64,000 bases of DNA from UA16 sp905478895 (GCA_943788495.1 CALSQO010000001.1:992001-1056000), one strand, 5' to 3'. Counted from the first letter of the stretch, positions 7,305 to 16,809 are shown. Numbers and translations: made by a program. The notes: generated by a model from the sequence alone, not told the origin.

Positions 7305-9539
7305 ATGAGTCGCCTCAAACAACCGTATGGTCCGCTTTTCGCTCTGCTTACTTTGTGTGCAATGCTCGTTTCATCCATTCGGGGATCAGCCACTCATTTG
7401 GTGGGTGGGGAACTGACATATGAATATGTAGGGCAGAACGCACAAGGGCAGAACGAGTTCGAAATCCATTGCTTTATCTATCGGGATTGCAGTTCAAATA
7501 ATTCGAACGGTACTGATTTTGATCTTACGGCTGCGGTCGGCGTTTACCAAGGAAGCAACTTGATTCAGGTAGCTTCTGGCACTTTGAATCCGGCACTGGT
7601 CACGGATGTTATCCCTGAGAACCCCAATAACTGTGCTTTTTTACCCGAGGATCTTTGCGTTCAAAGGGCAGAATACATCATCAATGTATCGTTGCCTGTT
7701 AGCCAACAAGCTTATACCCTGGTGCACCAGCGATGCTGTCGCTCTCCCGCCATCTTGAACCTAACCATTCCGGAGGACCAAGGCTTTTCACTAGTGACAA
7801 GTATCCCTGGAAATACATCTTCCAACTTTGTCAATTCATCTCCGAGTTTCAATGCATTGCCACAGGCCTTTGCGTGCAGTAACTATCCATTTTCAATCGA
7901 CAATAGTGCGGTGGATTTGGATGGGGACTCGTTGAGTTATGCCATCAGTCCGATTTACCTCGGCGGCACCCCTTTTCAGCCGGTTCCAAATCCGCCAACG
8001 GGTCCGCCGTTTAGTCAGGTCAATTGGTCCCCCGGATATGCTGCTCAGGCGCCCTTAGGGCCGGGCAGTGGATTGGTAATGAATCCTGTTACCGGTGTTT
8101 TGAGTGGAACTCCGACTACGAATGGGAAATTTGCCTTGGGGATTGTCGTTACAGAATGGAGAAATGGCCAGCAGATTGGCTCCATTTTAAGGGATTTCAC
8201 CATGGACATTGTGGTGTGCAACATATTGTCGCCTGGCTATGACTTGCCCGATCCGTGTAGCGGACTGACCATCGATTTTGAACAGTTCGGCAATCCAAGT
8301 GATGCCTATCTGTGGGATTTTGGTGCAAACGAAACATCGGAGGATGAAAGCACGGATGCAGAGCCCCAATACACGTACGAAGAGCCTGGCATTTACGATG
8401 TGAGTTTGTTTTTTGAAACGGGTTCATGTTCTGACTCATTGTTTTTTGAGCTGGTGGTTCACGAACCGTGGAATACCAATTTCGAGGTCACTGATTTGGT
8501 GTGTAGCGAAGGAGGATGGTTGGGGCAATTGATGCTGGATGATTCGAATTGGACCAATTACATCAGCTGGGATTGGTCATTTGGCAGCAATTCCGACCCC
8601 GATGCTGCATCGAATTCAACCCCTGATGAAATTCTATTTGCGGCAGGTTCAGATGTGACGGTTCAGTTGGAATCATCAGCATTCACATGCATACAGACTT
8701 CTACGTTTGATGTTGTGCTTCCTGATTTGCCTTTTGCAAATTTTGAAATTGATTACGAGCCATGCAGTGGTTTGCAGGCATCTTTTGTGAACCTATCTCC
8801 CGATACGGGGCCGTTTTCTTGGGATTTTGGTGGGGGATCAGGCAGCTCGAACAATGAAATTAACCCATCATTCACTTATCCTGCATTTGGAACGTACGAT
8901 GTGGTACTGACGGCGGGTGCCGGAACGGATTGTGCGGATTCCCAATCGCTGGAGATCTCCTTGTTTCCTGAATTTCCTTTTGATTCTGTTTACACCGTCC
9001 AGCCGCTCGCTCAATGCGATGAGACTGGATTTGTCTTGTTGGAGCATTCAGGCGTGGGTGCGGATGAACTTATGTGGGATTTTCCTGGCGTAATTGCCAC
9101 GTCCGATTTAACGGCGCAAGTCAATTTCCCCGGAGTTGGACTCTATTTCGGAACATTGACTTTGTTCAATGCTGCTTGCGATATAACGGTTGTATATGAC
9201 ATTGAAGCGGACATTCCTCAACCATTGACGGGAGTCAGTTATGAGATCCCTAACGTGATTTCACCCAACAATGACGGCCGGAATGATTCGTTTTCACCGG
9301 TCCTGGTGGATGGGTCCAACAATGTGTACTCCGCGTTGGATCCTGGAGATTTTGTGTTCTATGATTTGAACATTTACAACCGATGGGGCAACCCCGTTTT
9401 TGAATCTTCTCAAGGAGGCAGGGCGTGGCGTCCTTCCGAAAATGTGTTGGAAGGAACCTACTATGTCACACTTTCAGCACGGCATGTATGCGATGAGTTG
9501 CCGTTTCAGTACGTGGGGGAATTAAGTGTCGTTCGCTAG
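7305..9539 (+). CDS. PKD-domain adhesin-like protein with gliding-type (CHU_C) T9SS C-terminus
   Basis: A 744-residue exported protein. After a signal peptide (about 1-28) comes a domain opening ATHLVGGELTYEYVG with IYRDCSSNNSNG, typical of the first domain of large Bacteroidota surface proteins. PKD-like repeats follow with the W-D-F-G signature: YLWDFGANE near 344, ISWDWSFGSN near 420 and FSWDFGGGSG near 504, each with a following PxxTYxxPGxYDV strand pair in at least two. The end (PNVISPNNDGRNDSF, IYNRWGNPVFES, GTYYVTL) is the CHU_C/type B sorting domain used by T9SS for export and surface attachment. It is probably a cell-surface or gliding-associated protein. It is a single-gene unit, divergent from the GWxTD operon. 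Confidence 0.88.
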   Translation: MSRLKQPYGPLFALLTLCAMLVSSIRGSATHLVGGELTYEYVGQNAQGQNEFEIHCFIYRDCSSNNSNGTDFDLTAAVGVYQGSNLIQVASGTLNPALVTDVIPENPNNCAFLPEDLCVQRAEYIINVSLPVSQQAYTLVHQRCCRSPAILNLTIPEDQGFSLVTSIPGNTSSNFVNSSPSFNALPQAFACSNYPFSIDNSAVDLDGDSLSYAISPIYLGGTPFQPVPNPPTGPPFSQVNWSPGYAAQAPLGPGSGLVMNPVTGVLSGTPTTNGKFALGIVVTEWRNGQQIGSILRDFTMDIVVCNILSPGYDLPDPCSGLTIDFEQFGNPSDAYLWDFGANETSEDESTDAEPQYTYEEPGIYDVSLFFETGSCSDSLFFELVVHEPWNTNFEVTDLVCSEGGWLGQLMLDDSNWTNYISWDWSFGSNSDPDAASNSTPDEILFAAGSDVTVQLESSAFTCIQTSTFDVVLPDLPFANFEIDYEPCSGLQASFVNLSPDTGPFSWDFGGGSGSSNNEINPSFTYPAFGTYDVVLTAGAGTDCADSQSLEISLFPEFPFDSVYTVQPLAQCDETGFVLLEHSGVGADELMWDFPGVIATSDLTAQVNFPGVGLYFGTLTLFNAACDITVVYDIEADIPQPLTGVSYEIPNVISPNNDGRNDSFSPVLVDGSNNVYSALDPGDFVFYDLNIYNRWGNPVFESSQGGRAWRPSENVLEGTYYVTLSARHVCDELPFQYVGELSVVR

Positions 9540-9559
9540 AGCGATCATTTGATTCAGGC

Positions 9560-10417
9560 TCAGGCCATCAAATCGGGACGGAGCAAACGCAACCACCAAC
9601 GCTGAGGGGCTCTGCACAGGATGGCCCGTCTTTTGCCCACCTTTTGCGCTCCGAATTCGGAGTAGAAACGGTCAACGCCGGAATCGCGAGATCCTCCGAA
9701 ATCGAATGAAGTTTGCCCGATTTCCGTAGCTATTTCCATGGCACGATGCAGTAGGCATACCGTTGCCAATGCAGAATCCGAGGATCGAATTTGTCCGCCA
9801 AAAGCATAAATGGATCGGCCTTGATTATGCAAAATGACGGCATTGGCAATGGCGTTGCCATCTCCATCACGTGCGATTAGACTAGATTGGTGTGGGCTTT
9901 CGAACACGTGTTTGAGAAGTTTCTTCAAACCTTCTTCATCGGACGCAATTGATTTTCGGTGCCGAGCCATTTGGTGCAGTTCCACCATCTCTTTCACATT
10001 GTGCGAAGGTTCAACTACGATTCCTCTAGCAATTGCCTTTTTGACTTGTTTCAGCCGATGTTTCGGCCAATGCTTCAATCCCGATTCGTTGCTATGCCAG
10101 TTGAGCATGCGGGTGTGGTTCTCTTGGACAATCCATGGGTCCGGCCAGCTGCAGGGGGTGTCAAGGGGAAGATCCATAACGACCAATGCACGCTCTTGCT
10201 GTTCTAGGGCTTCCTTAATAGCATCAAGTGCTTCTCCTTTCCATTCAGTGTGCAGCGCCCATGGAGCAGTTATGAGCGCTGGAATTCCTTTGATGCTTGA
10301 CGCTGAGAGCAGGATGCCATTGGGGCCTTCCCATGGTTCGTTTCCTGTCGTCAAGCGACACCATTCCCGATCCATGAACCAGGAACCATCATGAGGAGTT
10401 GGGTCATTCAAATGCAT
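9560..10417 (-). CDS. GNAT-fold (FemAB/BioF2-like) acyltransferase
   Basis: A 285-residue soluble protein with two GNAT-like halves. The C-terminal half has the strand-helix pattern of Acetyltransf_6 proteins: SLIARDGDGNAIANAVILH near 180-198, YAFGGQIRSSDSALATVC and the end motif FDFGGSRDSGVDRFYSEFGA near 241-260. Such enzymes move aminoacyl or acyl groups onto cell-wall or polysaccharide acceptors; the substrate here is unknown. It lies 12 nt downstream of the GH16 gene on the same strand, so they are probably co-transcribed, which may link it to extracellular carbohydrate work. Confidence 0.75.
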   Translation of the reverse strand: MHLNDPTPHDGSWFMDREWCRLTTGNEPWEGPNGILLSASSIKGIPALITAPWALHTEWKGEALDAIKEALEQQERALVVMDLPLDTPCSWPDPWIVQENHTRMLNWHSNESGLKHWPKHRLKQVKKAIARGIVVEPSHNVKEMVELHQMARHRKSIASDEEGLKKLLKHVFESPHQSSLIARDGDGNAIANAVILHNQGRSIYAFGGQIRSSDSALATVCLLHRAMEIATEIGQTSFDFGGSRDSGVDRFYSEFGAQKVGKRRAILCRAPQRWWLRLLRPDLMA

Positions 10418-10429
10418 TCAGATTGTGAG

Positions 10430-11923
10430 TCATTGAAAGACTCGAACGCAATCGACGATCATTTCTTGCGGAAAAGAGGTAGAGGCATCAGGATACCCCG
10501 GCCAATTGCCACCAACAGCAATGTTCATGATGAAAAAGAAAGAATCGTTGAAAGGGTAGGGCTGGCCATTCATCTGACTGGATGTAATGCTGTAATATTC
10601 TTGGTCATCCATGTACCACGTAATCTGATCTTCTTGCCAATCCACTGAAAACAAATGAAAGGCCTCGCTAAAGTGCTCACCATTTGTCAGGCCAATGCTT
10701 GAGCCGCTGTACTGATGAACATTCCAGCTGCTGCCCCAGTGCGCGGTTCCATGAACGGTTCCGGGTTCGTGTCCGACCATTTCCATGATGTCAATCTCTC
10801 CGCATTGCGGCCAACCGCCGTCGGCAATTGAAACGCCCAACATCCAAAGTGCTGGCCAAATGCCTTGGCCCTCGGGAAGCTTTGCACGAATGTCGATCCG
10901 TCCGTATTGAAAATCAAGCAATCCTTGCGTTTTGAGCCTGGCGGAGGTGTATGAAGATCCTTCTTGACGGGCCGTTATGGTCAGGAACCCGTTCGACACA
11001 TCGCTGTTGGAGACAGAATTGGTGTAGTTCTGCCATTCGTTGTTGCCCCAACCACTGGCTCCGAGATCGTAGGTCCAGTTTTCTGTATTCACGGCGTTTC
11101 CATCGAATTCATCGGACCAAACGAGTGTCATCCCAGGATACGATTCAGGGGCTGGATAACCTGTCTCATCGCCGGATTCATTGTTTAAGCGCACAAATGT
11201 GAACGTAAAGTAGATATCAGCACCATTGCAGTTAATGTCATCCCCTTGCGCCTGAAGTTGGAGTGTGTTCGAGGTTAGTAGGGTAATTGTATAATTGAGA
11301 CCCGCGTCATTGGTCCCAATGAAAGGGCAGCTGCAGGATGTTGACTCTGCTGATAATGCAATGGTTGATGCGCCACCTGAAAGGTCCGATGTCTCAAAAT
11401 TAAAATCGATGGGTGTGCAGCTGTATCCTTGTTCGCTGTAATCTGAAAAGGCGTCGATGATGGACCCGTTGTAATCTGCAATCAATGAACCGTTCGACTG
11501 AAAGGTATAGACGTCGTCGTATTGAGCACTTTGCAGGCCATTTGGTCCGCTGGAATACCATTCGTTCGATCCTGGAGAGGGGCCAACCTCCACTGCACCA
11601 GCAGCAGTGCTCAAAGCCCAAGAGCCAATAAGCAAGGCTGGAACATCGCTGCTCCCACCGCATATTCCTGCCGCATCGAGGTATTCGCACGGAACGGTTG
11701 GGTTCGCGTCGTAATTGCACGCTTCAGGGTCGATGCAAACGTCTGATGCATCCCAAATGCCGTCTTGATCTGCGTCTGCTTGTCCGAAAACCGCAAGAAT
11801 GGCGAGGATGTCAGTGACACTGATGAAATCGTTCTCATCACTATCGGGCTGCCAGCCACAGTCGGTCTGAGAGTATGAAACTGCAACAAAGGCGAAGCAA
11901 AGCAACAAGGAGAAAATTCGCAT
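10430..11923 (-). CDS. Secreted GH16 beta-glucanase (laminarinase-like)
   Basis: A 497-residue exported enzyme. Signal peptide 1-18; an EF-hand/dockerin-like Asp-rich segment near 27-60 (DSDENDF, DADQDG); the EACNYDANPTVPCEY element common in marine Bacteroidota secreted proteins; then a beta-rich domain of about 150 residues starting LLIGSWAL that looks lipocalin-like. The GH16 catalytic domain fills the last 245 residues, opening LVWSDEFDG, with the nucleophile and acid/base pair in GEIDIMEMVG and substrate strands around GIWPALWM. It should cleave internal beta-1,3 or mixed beta-glucan bonds, such as algal laminarin. The protein ends with the catalytic domain (DCVRVFQ) and has no T9SS sorting domain, unusual beside its neighbours. 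Confidence 0.88.
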   Translation of the reverse strand: MRIFSLLLCFAFVAVSYSQTDCGWQPDSDENDFISVTDILAILAVFGQADADQDGIWDASDVCIDPEACNYDANPTVPCEYLDAAGICGGSSDVPALLIGSWALSTAAGAVEVGPSPGSNEWYSSGPNGLQSAQYDDVYTFQSNGSLIADYNGSIIDAFSDYSEQGYSCTPIDFNFETSDLSGGASTIALSAESTSCSCPFIGTNDAGLNYTITLLTSNTLQLQAQGDDINCNGADIYFTFTFVRLNNESGDETGYPAPESYPGMTLVWSDEFDGNAVNTENWTYDLGASGWGNNEWQNYTNSVSNSDVSNGFLTITARQEGSSYTSARLKTQGLLDFQYGRIDIRAKLPEGQGIWPALWMLGVSIADGGWPQCGEIDIMEMVGHEPGTVHGTAHWGSSWNVHQYSGSSIGLTNGEHFSEAFHLFSVDWQEDQITWYMDDQEYYSITSSQMNGQPYPFNDSFFFIMNIAVGGNWPGYPDASTSFPQEMIVDCVRVFQ

Positions 11924-12031
11924 GGTCTAAAATAAAACAATCCATTCGCACCTGCAACGTGACCTACAAATGACGTTTCAAATGCGTTGAACGAAAAATG
12001 TATGATTAATTTCCGCGCTAAACATCTGCTC

Positions 12032-13894
12032 ATGCGTTATCAAATAGCAATTATCTTCTTTCTGATCGCTCAGTGTTCTGCCTTCGGGCAAACGATTCTC
12101 CTCAATGAAGATTTTGAAGGTGAATTTTTGCCAGAGGGATGGTCACAGCAAACGTTAGCGACGGATGGTGGTTGGCTCATGGGAACTAGCGGGCAATTGC
12201 AAAGTGAATGGTGGAGCATTGCACCGCATGGAAATTTCATCGCCACCAATGATGACGGTTGTGATTGCGACAAGAGTGCAGATTACTTGATTATGCCCGT
12301 TCTTGATTTCTCAAACAGTGAAGCGGCGATGCTCACGTTTGATGCTTTTTACGATGGAGGAACCTTTGAGGGTGACACCGAAGTGGCAACGATTGAATAT
12401 TCCTTGGATGGAGGCAACACCTGGCAGGTTCTTGAAACCATCGAGGGAACCGAGGATGGAGAATGGAATGGGCATACGGTAAGTCTCACACCGCTATTGG
12501 GGCTTCCAGAGGTGCTTTTGGCCTTCCGATACAATGACGATGGCGGATGGGTCTTTGGTTGTGCCATTGATGACGTGGTGGTATTTGAACCCAGTGGACT
12601 GGACGCCGCTTTGAATTCTATCGATGTGAGTTCCAACTTAACCCTAGGGGAAGTGATTGCTATAGAGGGGACCATCGCCAACGCGGGTTTGGAGATTATC
12701 TCAAGCCTGTCGGTTGTGTGGACCGTAGGAGGGGAAGATTTTACCGCAACGTTCACCGACCTCGCATTGGCGCCAGGGCAGGTTTATGGATTTACTCATC
12801 CTGATGAATTGGCGATTGATGACATGGGCTCGCTGTCGCTGACGGTTTCGATTGCTGAAGTCAATGGGGTGTCCGATGACAATGCCGACAACAATACGCA
12901 AACATTGAACCTTTCCGTGTTGGAATATGGAACCCTCTTCGATGGGGGGGTGCAGCGTGAATACATCTTTTACAAGCCGGCTTCAGCGTCGCCCTCTTGT
13001 CCCTTGGTTTTTGTGTGCCACGGCTACACGGGAAGTGCGCAGGGCATAATGGACTACTCCGGCTTCAATACATTGGCCGATATCTTTGGATTCGCCGTTT
13101 GCTATCCACAAGGAATCGATGATTCATATGGGAATTCTTTTTGGAATGTGGGGTATGATTTTCAGAACAATGAAACGGTCGATGATGTGGCATTTTTACT
13201 AGCCCTGACGGATTACTTTGAAGCGACAAATGGGGTTTCATCAGATGAGGTTTTTTGCACGGGAATGTCAAATGGCGGCGATTTCTGCTATCTGCTCGCT
13301 TGCGAGGCTTCCGAACATTTCAAGGCGGTTGCGCCAATTTCGGGCATGATCATGCAAGAAATCATGGACAATTGTGCTCCGTCCAACGAAGTGCCGATTT
13401 TGGAAATCCATGGCACGAATGATAATGTGACCTACTACAACGGCGACCCCAACAACAATGACGGATGGGGGGCCTACCCGAGCATTCCAGAAACCATGGA
13501 TTTTTTCGTCAATCTTTTTGACTTGGTAGAAGAAGAAGTCTATTCTTTCGAGGACATTGATCCAGGGGATGGAAGTGTAGTGGATGCAATTCGCTATGGT
13601 GACCCCAGTGGTGGTTGTGGCGAAGTTCGGTTGTACACAGTCCAAGGAGGTGGTCATGATTGGCCGGGTGCTTATGGAAATATGGACATCGATGCGAGCC
13701 TCGAAGCTTGGTTATTTTTTGAGCAGTTATGCAGTAATGTGCCCGAGGGTCTTGAGAATGAATTGAATCCTAAAGAACGCACGCTCATTGCGGTAATGGA
13801 TCTTTTGGGAAGAAAGTCAAAGCCTATGAAGGGTGAATTGCGACTCTTTGTTTATTCTGACGGATCTGTAGAAAAACGAATAGGAATCGAGTAA
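12032..13894 (+). CDS. Secreted feruloyl esterase/PHB depolymerase-like hydrolase with T9SS-like C-terminus
   Basis: A 620-residue exported protein. I chose the ATG at 12032 because it opens directly into a signal peptide (MRYQIAIIFFLIAQCSAFGQ); an in-frame start 45 nt upstream would add a polar extension. Domains: a MAM/choice-of-anchor-like jelly roll (about 22-190, NEDFEGEFLPEGW, FAFRYNDDGGW-type end), a CARDB-like beta domain (195-300) and an alpha/beta hydrolase domain (about 310-560) with HGYTGSAQG oxyanion region, nucleophile elbow GMSNGG and catalytic His in GGGHDWPG. The last 40 residues (MDLLGRKSKP, VYSDGSVEKRIGIE) fit a T9SS type A-like tail. It likely hydrolyses ester bonds in polymers outside the cell. 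Confidence 0.85.
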   Translation: MRYQIAIIFFLIAQCSAFGQTILLNEDFEGEFLPEGWSQQTLATDGGWLMGTSGQLQSEWWSIAPHGNFIATNDDGCDCDKSADYLIMPVLDFSNSEAAMLTFDAFYDGGTFEGDTEVATIEYSLDGGNTWQVLETIEGTEDGEWNGHTVSLTPLLGLPEVLLAFRYNDDGGWVFGCAIDDVVVFEPSGLDAALNSIDVSSNLTLGEVIAIEGTIANAGLEIISSLSVVWTVGGEDFTATFTDLALAPGQVYGFTHPDELAIDDMGSLSLTVSIAEVNGVSDDNADNNTQTLNLSVLEYGTLFDGGVQREYIFYKPASASPSCPLVFVCHGYTGSAQGIMDYSGFNTLADIFGFAVCYPQGIDDSYGNSFWNVGYDFQNNETVDDVAFLLALTDYFEATNGVSSDEVFCTGMSNGGDFCYLLACEASEHFKAVAPISGMIMQEIMDNCAPSNEVPILEIHGTNDNVTYYNGDPNNNDGWGAYPSIPETMDFFVNLFDLVEEEVYSFEDIDPGDGSVVDAIRYGDPSGGCGEVRLYTVQGGGHDWPGAYGNMDIDASLEAWLFFEQLCSNVPEGLENELNPKERTLIAVMDLLGRKSKPMKGELRLFVYSDGSVEKRIGIE

Positions 13895-13923
13895 TCGCGA
13901 TAATGGAAAAACCAAGCGATATA

Positions 13924-13952
13924 AAAAGCGCCCGCATCGAGCGGGCGCTTTT
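13924..13952. terminator. Bidirectional terminator between esterase gene and tRNA-Ser
   Basis: A perfect 12-bp inverted repeat (AAAAGCGCCCGC, loop ATCGA, GCGGGCGCTTTT) flanked by A and T tracts. It ends the plus-strand esterase transcript and the minus-strand tRNA-Ser transcript. Confidence 0.9.
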
Positions 13953-13962
13953 GTATTCTGTG

Positions 13963-14048
13963 CGGAGGCTGAGGGATTCGAACCCCCGGTACCTTGCGGT
14001 ACGCCGGTTTTCAAGACCGGTGCGATCGACCAACTCTGCCAAACCTCC
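13963..14048 (-). tRNA. tRNA-Ser (anticodon UGA)
   Basis: The minus-strand sequence folds into a class II tRNA. The acceptor stem is GGAGGTT/AGCCTCC with discriminator G, and the D arm begins GGCAGAGTTGG. The anticodon stem CCGGT/ACCGG holds the loop CTTGAAA (anticodon UGA, reads UCA). A long variable arm contains GTACCGCAAGGTAC, and the T arm has GGTTCGAATCC. The CCA end is not encoded (the DNA continues with CA). A perfect -7 box lies about 10 nt upstream. Confidence 0.97.
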
Positions 14049-14058
14049 AAAGTCCGCG

Positions 14059-14066
14059 CAAATTTA
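14059..14066 (-). promoter_or_regulatory. -7 promoter box of tRNA-Ser
   Basis: On the minus strand TAAATTTG matches TAnnTTTG exactly and ends 10 nt before the mature tRNA 5' end at 14048. Confidence 0.6.
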
Positions 14067-14067
14067 C

Positions 14068-14091
14068 GTGAAACAAATCAATTTGTTTCAC
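14068..14091. repeat. 24-bp near-perfect palindrome upstream of tRNA-Ser
   Basis: Arms GTGAAACAAAT and ATTTGTTTCAC (11 bp each) are separated by CA. It sits directly upstream of the tRNA-Ser -7 box, over the -33 region. The size and symmetry suit a dimeric operator. The rest of the gap to the next gene (14092-14314) shows no further gene; only a short GGTTGT/ACAACC inverted repeat near 14271-14288. Confidence 0.6.
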
Positions 14092-14314
14092 TTTGCCCGC
14101 AGATTCTTGGCAGGGGAGGCCGCAGTGAGGGAACCGCTATGTTTTATTTGGGACAACATGCTCTGCAATCATGTTGAATTCAATTGCTTAGCCCAGTCAC
14201 AGCGCTGTCAAATACAAGGTGATTATGAGTGAATTTTACATCGCAAGCAACTTTTAGAAACCCATTAAGGTTGTTTTCATTGACAACCAATTGAACCCAA
14301 ATCCATTCTCAATC

Positions 14315-16603
14315 ATGTTCATTCGTTCCTCAGATTTCCTTCGTGCATTTTCCAATATTTTTTATCGTGTAGTCGCTTTCATGGTCGGTTTGGCATTGAT
14401 GCCCGGTGTTGTGGGTCAAATTAATCATGGGGGGCAACCGGAGTGGCAGATTGACATAGCGACCATTCCTGCGCTTCGATTGCCCGATATTGATCGTGAA
14501 TTGTTGGATGCGCAAGACGCTGTAACAGATCAGTACAAAGAGGCACCTTGGCGTTTCGGAGTCGAGTTCGAAGTGAATGTTGACCCTTCGCTCGAAGGTC
14601 TTTGGACGATAGAGGGAAATGAACGCGTTTGGAGAATGCGATTTGACGCAAGCGATGCATTGGGGATTAGCTTTTTCTTTGATGAGTTTAGGTTACCGAA
14701 AGGAGGGCATTTGTTCGTCTGGAATGCAGAGCGAACAGACTTTATTGGAAGTTTTGATCATCGCAACAACAAAGATTGGGGCACATTGGCCATTGGCCAG
14801 ACCATGGGGACTTCTGCGATTATTGAATACCGCGAACCCCTTGCGGTTGACTTCCCAGCGGATCTGCACATCGGAAAAGTGGTGCACAGCTACCGGAGCA
14901 TTCACCGATACGCTCAGAGTATAGAGGAGCGGGGACCTTATGGCAATTCTGGAAACTGCAACATCAACGTCAATTGTCCAGAGGGAGCACCTTGGTCGGT
15001 GGAAAGCAGAAGCGTTGCGTTGATCATCCAGGGCAATTTTGCCGTTTGCACGGGCGCTTTGGTCAACAACACGGCGCAAGATGGCACGCCGTATTTCCTC
15101 ACAGCTAACCACTGCTTGGGCAATCCCAACAACTGGACATACATCTTCAACCACGAAATTGAGGGATGCACGGGCAACACCAACAATGCTCCTGCATCGG
15201 ATGTTATTTCAGGTGGCACATTGAAAGCAAGCAACGCAGGAAGTGATTTTGCTTTGATTGAATTGAGCGATACGCCTCCACCTTCATACAACGTTCAATA
15301 CTCCGGTTGGGACGCAACAGGAGTGTCCCCGGCGAACCTCACCGGCATTCACCATCCCAGTGGTGACGTCAAGAAGATTTGCTTCGACGAGGACGGTCCG
15401 TCTATCCAAAACGTTGGCGGTGCGGCAGTTTGGTACATCAGTGAGTGGGAGGAGGGTGTCACCGAGCCGGGCTCTTCGGGATCTCCGCTTTACGACGAAA
15501 ACCATCGGATAGTGGGTCAGCTGTATGGTGGAACGGCAGCGTGCTCGGGCAGCGTCAACAATGGCGAGCCCGATTGGTATGGAAGATTCGATGTGAGTTG
15601 GGATGGCAATTCTGCTGCAACGCGACTGCGCGACTGGTTGGACCCGTCAAATTCAGGAGCACTAGTGGTGGATGGTTGGCCCGAAGGGGCTATCGCATAC
15701 AATGATGATGCAGGCATCCAAGTAACAGGGATTCCGACAGATTTTACCTGTGGCGCAGAGCCATTTACACCCAGTGTGCTTTTGAGCAATTCTGGGTTGA
15801 ATGATTTGGTTTCTGCCACCATTACATACACTTACAACGGAGCGTCAAGCGAATCCATCGATTGGACAGGATCACTGGCTCAATTTGAATCAGAAACATT
15901 GGCTTTGCCAGAATTCATCGTTGTTGATGGCGAAAACACATTGGACATTCAAGTCCTCAATCCCAATGGAGTATCTGACGAGAATGAGTTCAATAATGCC
16001 GCAAATGTGAGTTTTGTGACATCATTGGGTCCTACAATTGACTACGAATTGGTCATCATTTTGGACGATTATGGAAGTGAAGTCACTTGGGAGCTGAAAG
16101 AATTGGGCCAAGTGCTATTTTCAGGTGGACCTTATGAAGATGATTTGGACGGCACTGAAGTTGTCGTAGACTTTTGTTTGACGGATGGTTGTTACATTTT
16201 TGAAATATCCGACAGCTATGGAGATGGGTTGTGCTGCGAATACGGTGAAGGCGCATGGACAATATTGGATGAAAACGGCGATGAAGTTGATTCTGGCGGC
16301 GAATTTGAAGAATTCGATCAGTCTGTTTTTTGTACGGAGATTTCTGCCGTTGGATCGATCCTTGACGCTGAAGGACCAACCGTTTATCCGAATCCCGCGA
16401 CAACTACTATTTACATGGATGCACAGGATTGGTTGGGTTCAGATGTCCGTGTATTTGATGCTTCAGGCAAGTTGATTGATCGGTTCGTTATGCGCACAGC
16501 ATCAGAAGCAATTGATGTTTCGAATTGGTCGCCGGGCTTGTATACGATTTCAACGGTGCACCGGACGCTCGGCTTTTCTCAGCAGCGTCTGATCGTAGAA
16601 TGA
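14315..16603 (+). CDS. Secreted trypsin-like serine protease (lysyl endopeptidase-like) with T9SS sorting domain
   Basis: A 762-residue exported protease. I chose the ATG at 14315, which leads into the signal peptide; an in-frame TTG 24 nt upstream is less likely. A beta-rich propeptide (about 40-210) is followed by the chymotrypsin-fold domain. The catalytic triad is visible: His in FLTANHCLG near 265-273, Asp in GSDFALIELS and Ser in PGSSGSPLYD. Cys-rich spacing (CTGALV, NHC, GC, AACSG) resembles Achromobacter-type lysyl endopeptidases. A CARDB-like domain (about 470-570), a second beta domain with DSYGDGLCC, and a type A sorting domain (VYPNPATTTIY, LYTISTVHR) complete it. It likely degrades proteins outside the cell. 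Confidence 0.9.
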   Translation: MFIRSSDFLRAFSNIFYRVVAFMVGLALMPGVVGQINHGGQPEWQIDIATIPALRLPDIDRELLDAQDAVTDQYKEAPWRFGVEFEVNVDPSLEGLWTIEGNERVWRMRFDASDALGISFFFDEFRLPKGGHLFVWNAERTDFIGSFDHRNNKDWGTLAIGQTMGTSAIIEYREPLAVDFPADLHIGKVVHSYRSIHRYAQSIEERGPYGNSGNCNINVNCPEGAPWSVESRSVALIIQGNFAVCTGALVNNTAQDGTPYFLTANHCLGNPNNWTYIFNHEIEGCTGNTNNAPASDVISGGTLKASNAGSDFALIELSDTPPPSYNVQYSGWDATGVSPANLTGIHHPSGDVKKICFDEDGPSIQNVGGAAVWYISEWEEGVTEPGSSGSPLYDENHRIVGQLYGGTAACSGSVNNGEPDWYGRFDVSWDGNSAATRLRDWLDPSNSGALVVDGWPEGAIAYNDDAGIQVTGIPTDFTCGAEPFTPSVLLSNSGLNDLVSATITYTYNGASSESIDWTGSLAQFESETLALPEFIVVDGENTLDIQVLNPNGVSDENEFNNAANVSFVTSLGPTIDYELVIILDDYGSEVTWELKELGQVLFSGGPYEDDLDGTEVVVDFCLTDGCYIFEISDSYGDGLCCEYGEGAWTILDENGDEVDSGGEFEEFDQSVFCTEISAVGSILDAEGPTVYPNPATTTIYMDAQDWLGSDVRVFDASGKLIDRFVMRTASEAIDVSNWSPGLYTISTVHRTLGFSQQRLIVE

Positions 16604-16625
16604 TAAAGCTTAGTTTGATTCATGG

Positions 16626-16657
16626 AAAACGGACCATCCGAAAAGGTGGTCCGTTTT
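16626..16657 (+). terminator. Rho-independent terminator of the protease gene
   Basis: The stem ACGGACCA/TGGTCCGT, with inner CC/GG pairs around a GAAAA loop, is followed by T5, 23 nt after the protease stop. The flanking A tract could also let it work from the other side. Confidence 0.85.
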
Positions 16658-16755
16658 TGTGTTGTACCTAAGTCGCTTGTGGGTTTGAACCGATCAGCCC
16701 TATTGAATGATAATAAATATTATGTTAAATAGGATTGGGAAGCATAGAATCGCCG

Positions 16756-16782
16756 AAAAAAAAGGGACTCCGAAGAGTCCCC
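16756..16782 (-). terminator. Rho-independent terminator of the TPR protein gene
   Basis: On the minus strand GGGACTC-TTCG-GAGTCCC (a stable tetraloop hairpin) is followed by eight T, about 28 nt after the TPR gene stop at 16810. Confidence 0.9.
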
Positions 16783-16809
16783 TATAATTTTCTGGAAATA
16801 AGAAAGGCT

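Noticed and set aside
14291..14314. TTG start for the secreted protease
   Set aside because: The ATG at 14315 leads directly into the signal peptide; the TTG lacks support.
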